NCBI GenBank assembly: GCA_035771175.1
Contig: CM069598.1
Coordinates: forward strand, 11,558,668 to 11,622,667
Reading direction: 5' to 3'
DNA: 64,000 nt
From: Paratinospora sagittata
Taxonomy: Eukaryota > Streptophyta > Magnoliopsida > Ranunculales > Menispermaceae
Shown here: piece after piece, positions 62,600 through 64,000 of the stretch
Layout of the letters: the number at the start of each line of letters is the position of its first letter
Numbering within the stretch: position 1 is the stretch's first letter
Notes under the pieces: model-generated
Seen by the model: only the letters and a program-made list of their open reading frames with translations
Databases searched by the model: none
Told to the model about the DNA's origin: nothing
Position numbers and translations under genes: made by a program

Positions 62600-63638
62600 T
62601 ATAATGGAGAAAACAAGAGGGATTCTTCAGGCTGCAACGTAGATATGGAGAGACTCGCGAGGGAGAGCTCTGAAAAATTAGGAATTGAGATGCAATGCAG
62701 CGATCGCCACCACCGATAAACCTAGATGAAAATATAAAGAAGAAATTGACGTCTGGAGATTAATTGAACGTTTCACCTGCGCCTGAGAGAACGAGAACGG
62801 AGCAGAAGAGCGAAATCGATAGCAGAAAAAATGGAACAATGGAGAAGCCCTGGTCGGGCGCGTTATATATTAATATATATAACCATAACGCAAGAAAATT
62901 ATATATATATATATATAAAAAAAAAAAATAGCCCGGTTCCTAGATTGTTATTCTTTTATATATATTTTTTCTATAAGTATATGAAATAATTTTAGCTTTT
63001 ATTTATACATATTCATTTAAATTTCGATTTAGCTCTAGATTTAATAAAACGAAGAAAGTAAATTTATATAGCCGACTATATATAATTTAAAAAAATATTT
63101 AGTTGAGTTGAGTACATAATCAATTATTATAAAAAATTTATTTATTTTAATTACTAAATAACAAGAATTACATGCAAAGCAAGTATAAAAATATGAGAAG
63201 GGGAGGAAAGACTGTAAAAATTATTATATTACCCAACAATAATTTTTTCAAAATAAAAAGTAACTATAAATTTCACAGGGCTAGTTTTAAAACTTTGGCA
63301 AAAATCACCATACAGTGAGCCCTCTAAAGCATTTCTATAATGAGTAGTATAGATAATTATTTCATGGACCTTTTCTTTCTTTTGCATTAGGATTTCTGCA
63401 GTGTAACAAAACAAAAATATTTTAAAAGAAAAAGAAATTGCAGCAAAATGGGTCCATAAGTAACTGTTTTAATTTATGTAAAGGTAAGCTTACAATAATT
63501 AGATTAACATTACACTAACTTGTAAAGGACACCCAAAAAAAAAAATGCATTCTAATTATCTCATTTTCCTTCAAATGCCTTAAGCTTATTAAAGTTCTAA
63601 GCTTTCCAAAGTGCAAATGAAGAAAAACTACCACAATT
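62600..63638. other. SPT2 5' flank and intergenic
   Basis: 62600 to about 62860 is the SPT2 5' UTR/promoter with no obvious TATA box. A TA-rich run lies at 62865-62925. Nothing recognised from 62930 to 63638 apart from the 3' flank of the next gene. Confidence 0.5.
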
Positions 63639-64000
63639 TCAGTTAATCTCGCGAGTTACAGTCCCTTTGAACACATACAGAAAATCCCCATTTTCAACAC
63701 CATGCCAGTGGAGACTGCAATTTTCTTGCATGATTCTTTGTTTATGAATGAAGAAATAGTCATCTTGAGGAAGAAGCTTTTTATTCAACAACTTTGTTAA
63801 ATCAGCAACTGTAACCGAGTCCTTTACCTCTACTGGAATTATTGCTGAATTAAGCAAACAAGATGGAGTTTGCACCATAAAACTCAATCTTCTTGTTGGG
63901 CACTCAATTCTTCCACAGTTCATCATATTCTTTTGGATCACAGTGACTACTGATTTATCACAGACACCATAGTCGCTTAACCGTCGATTCTCCTCGTTCA
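63639..64000 (-). CDS. Ubiquitin-like domain protein, 3' end (cut by window edge)
   Basis: The frame is open from the right window edge to a stop at 63639. It shows the end of one ubiquitin-like fold (ENRRLSDYGVCDKSVVTVI, like the LADY-I-STVHLV turn of ubiquitin) followed by a second, degenerate one: LSFMVQTPSCLLNSAIIPVE, VTVADLTKLLNKK, YFFIHKQRIMQENCSL and GVENGDFLYVFKGTV. The C-terminal Gly-Gly is absent, so it is not conjugated like ubiquitin; family members are tandem ubiquitin-like proteins of unclear role. No intron is visible in this part. The start is outside the window. Confidence 0.8.
   Translation of the reverse strand, partial: NEENRRLSDYGVCDKSVVTVIQKNMMNCGRIECPTRRLSFMVQTPSCLLNSAIIPVEVKDSVTVADLTKLLNKKLLPQDDYFFIHKQRIMQENCSLHWHGVENGDFLYVFKGTVTREIN

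Overview
The window is nuclear DNA from a flowering plant, most likely a eudicot. It is AT-rich, its genes have short GT-AG exons, and the genes are plant families: glyoxysomal isocitrate lyase, chloroplast thiazole synthase THI1, a single-repeat R3 MYB, an SPT2 chromatin protein and a ubiquitin-like protein. About two thirds of the sequence is repeat-derived. Splice sites, target-site duplications (TSDs) and frames were read by eye; no alignment or database search was run, and no species is claimed.

Layout. 1-2.5 kb: 5' half of isocitrate lyase (minus; runs off the left edge). 2.6-8.4 kb: intergenic, with one MITE-like repeat. 8.4-9.7 kb: THI1 (minus). 11.0-11.3 kb: a SINE with a perfect 18-bp TSD. 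11.5-15.9 kb: a decayed LTR element whose left LTR is split by a solo LTR of another family. 16-20 kb: two SINE-like insertions and a LINE that keeps an open ORF1 but has lost most of ORF2. 20-28.4 kb: a lectin-receptor-kinase remnant, nested hAT-like MITEs, a palindrome-bearing repeat array, and several diverged copies of one promoter/first-exon unit, one of which carries a minisatellite. 30.2-30.7 kb: a hAT-like MITE with TSD. 31-39 kb: an L1-type LINE ORF2 cut twice by solo LTRs of one family in opposite orientations. 39.4-55.1 kb: a stack of insertions within insertions. 56.5-64 kb: a gene-rich end with R3-MYB, SPT2 and a ubiquitin-like gene, all minus.

The 39-55 kb stack can be resolved from TSDs. 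Copia element B (5' LTR and primer site near 54.9 kb; gag to pre-integrase at 42.1-40.4 kb) was split just before its gag start by Copia element A (42122-54856, TSD ATTGG). Element A was in turn hit by a full Ty3/gypsy element (42865-50733, TSD GAAGA), by a solo LTR of the same gypsy family (51146-53464, TSD CATCT), and by tRNA-like short elements. One of those short elements sits inside the solo LTR (TSD GTATG), which makes four insertion levels. Beyond its pre-integrase region, element B runs in frame into an unrelated acidic coding segment that then ends in a hAT-like MITE.

The intact genes show no operon-like relation. Isocitrate lyase (glyoxylate cycle) and THI1 (thiamine thiazole synthesis) are neighbours on the same strand about 6 kb apart. 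The best candidates for something new are the in-frame foreign coding segment in Copia B, the tRNA-like TG...CA short elements, the palindromic repeat array at 23.6-24.4 kb, the dispersed promoter/first-exon unit with its minisatellite, and the 2.9-kb inverted pair of solo LTRs.
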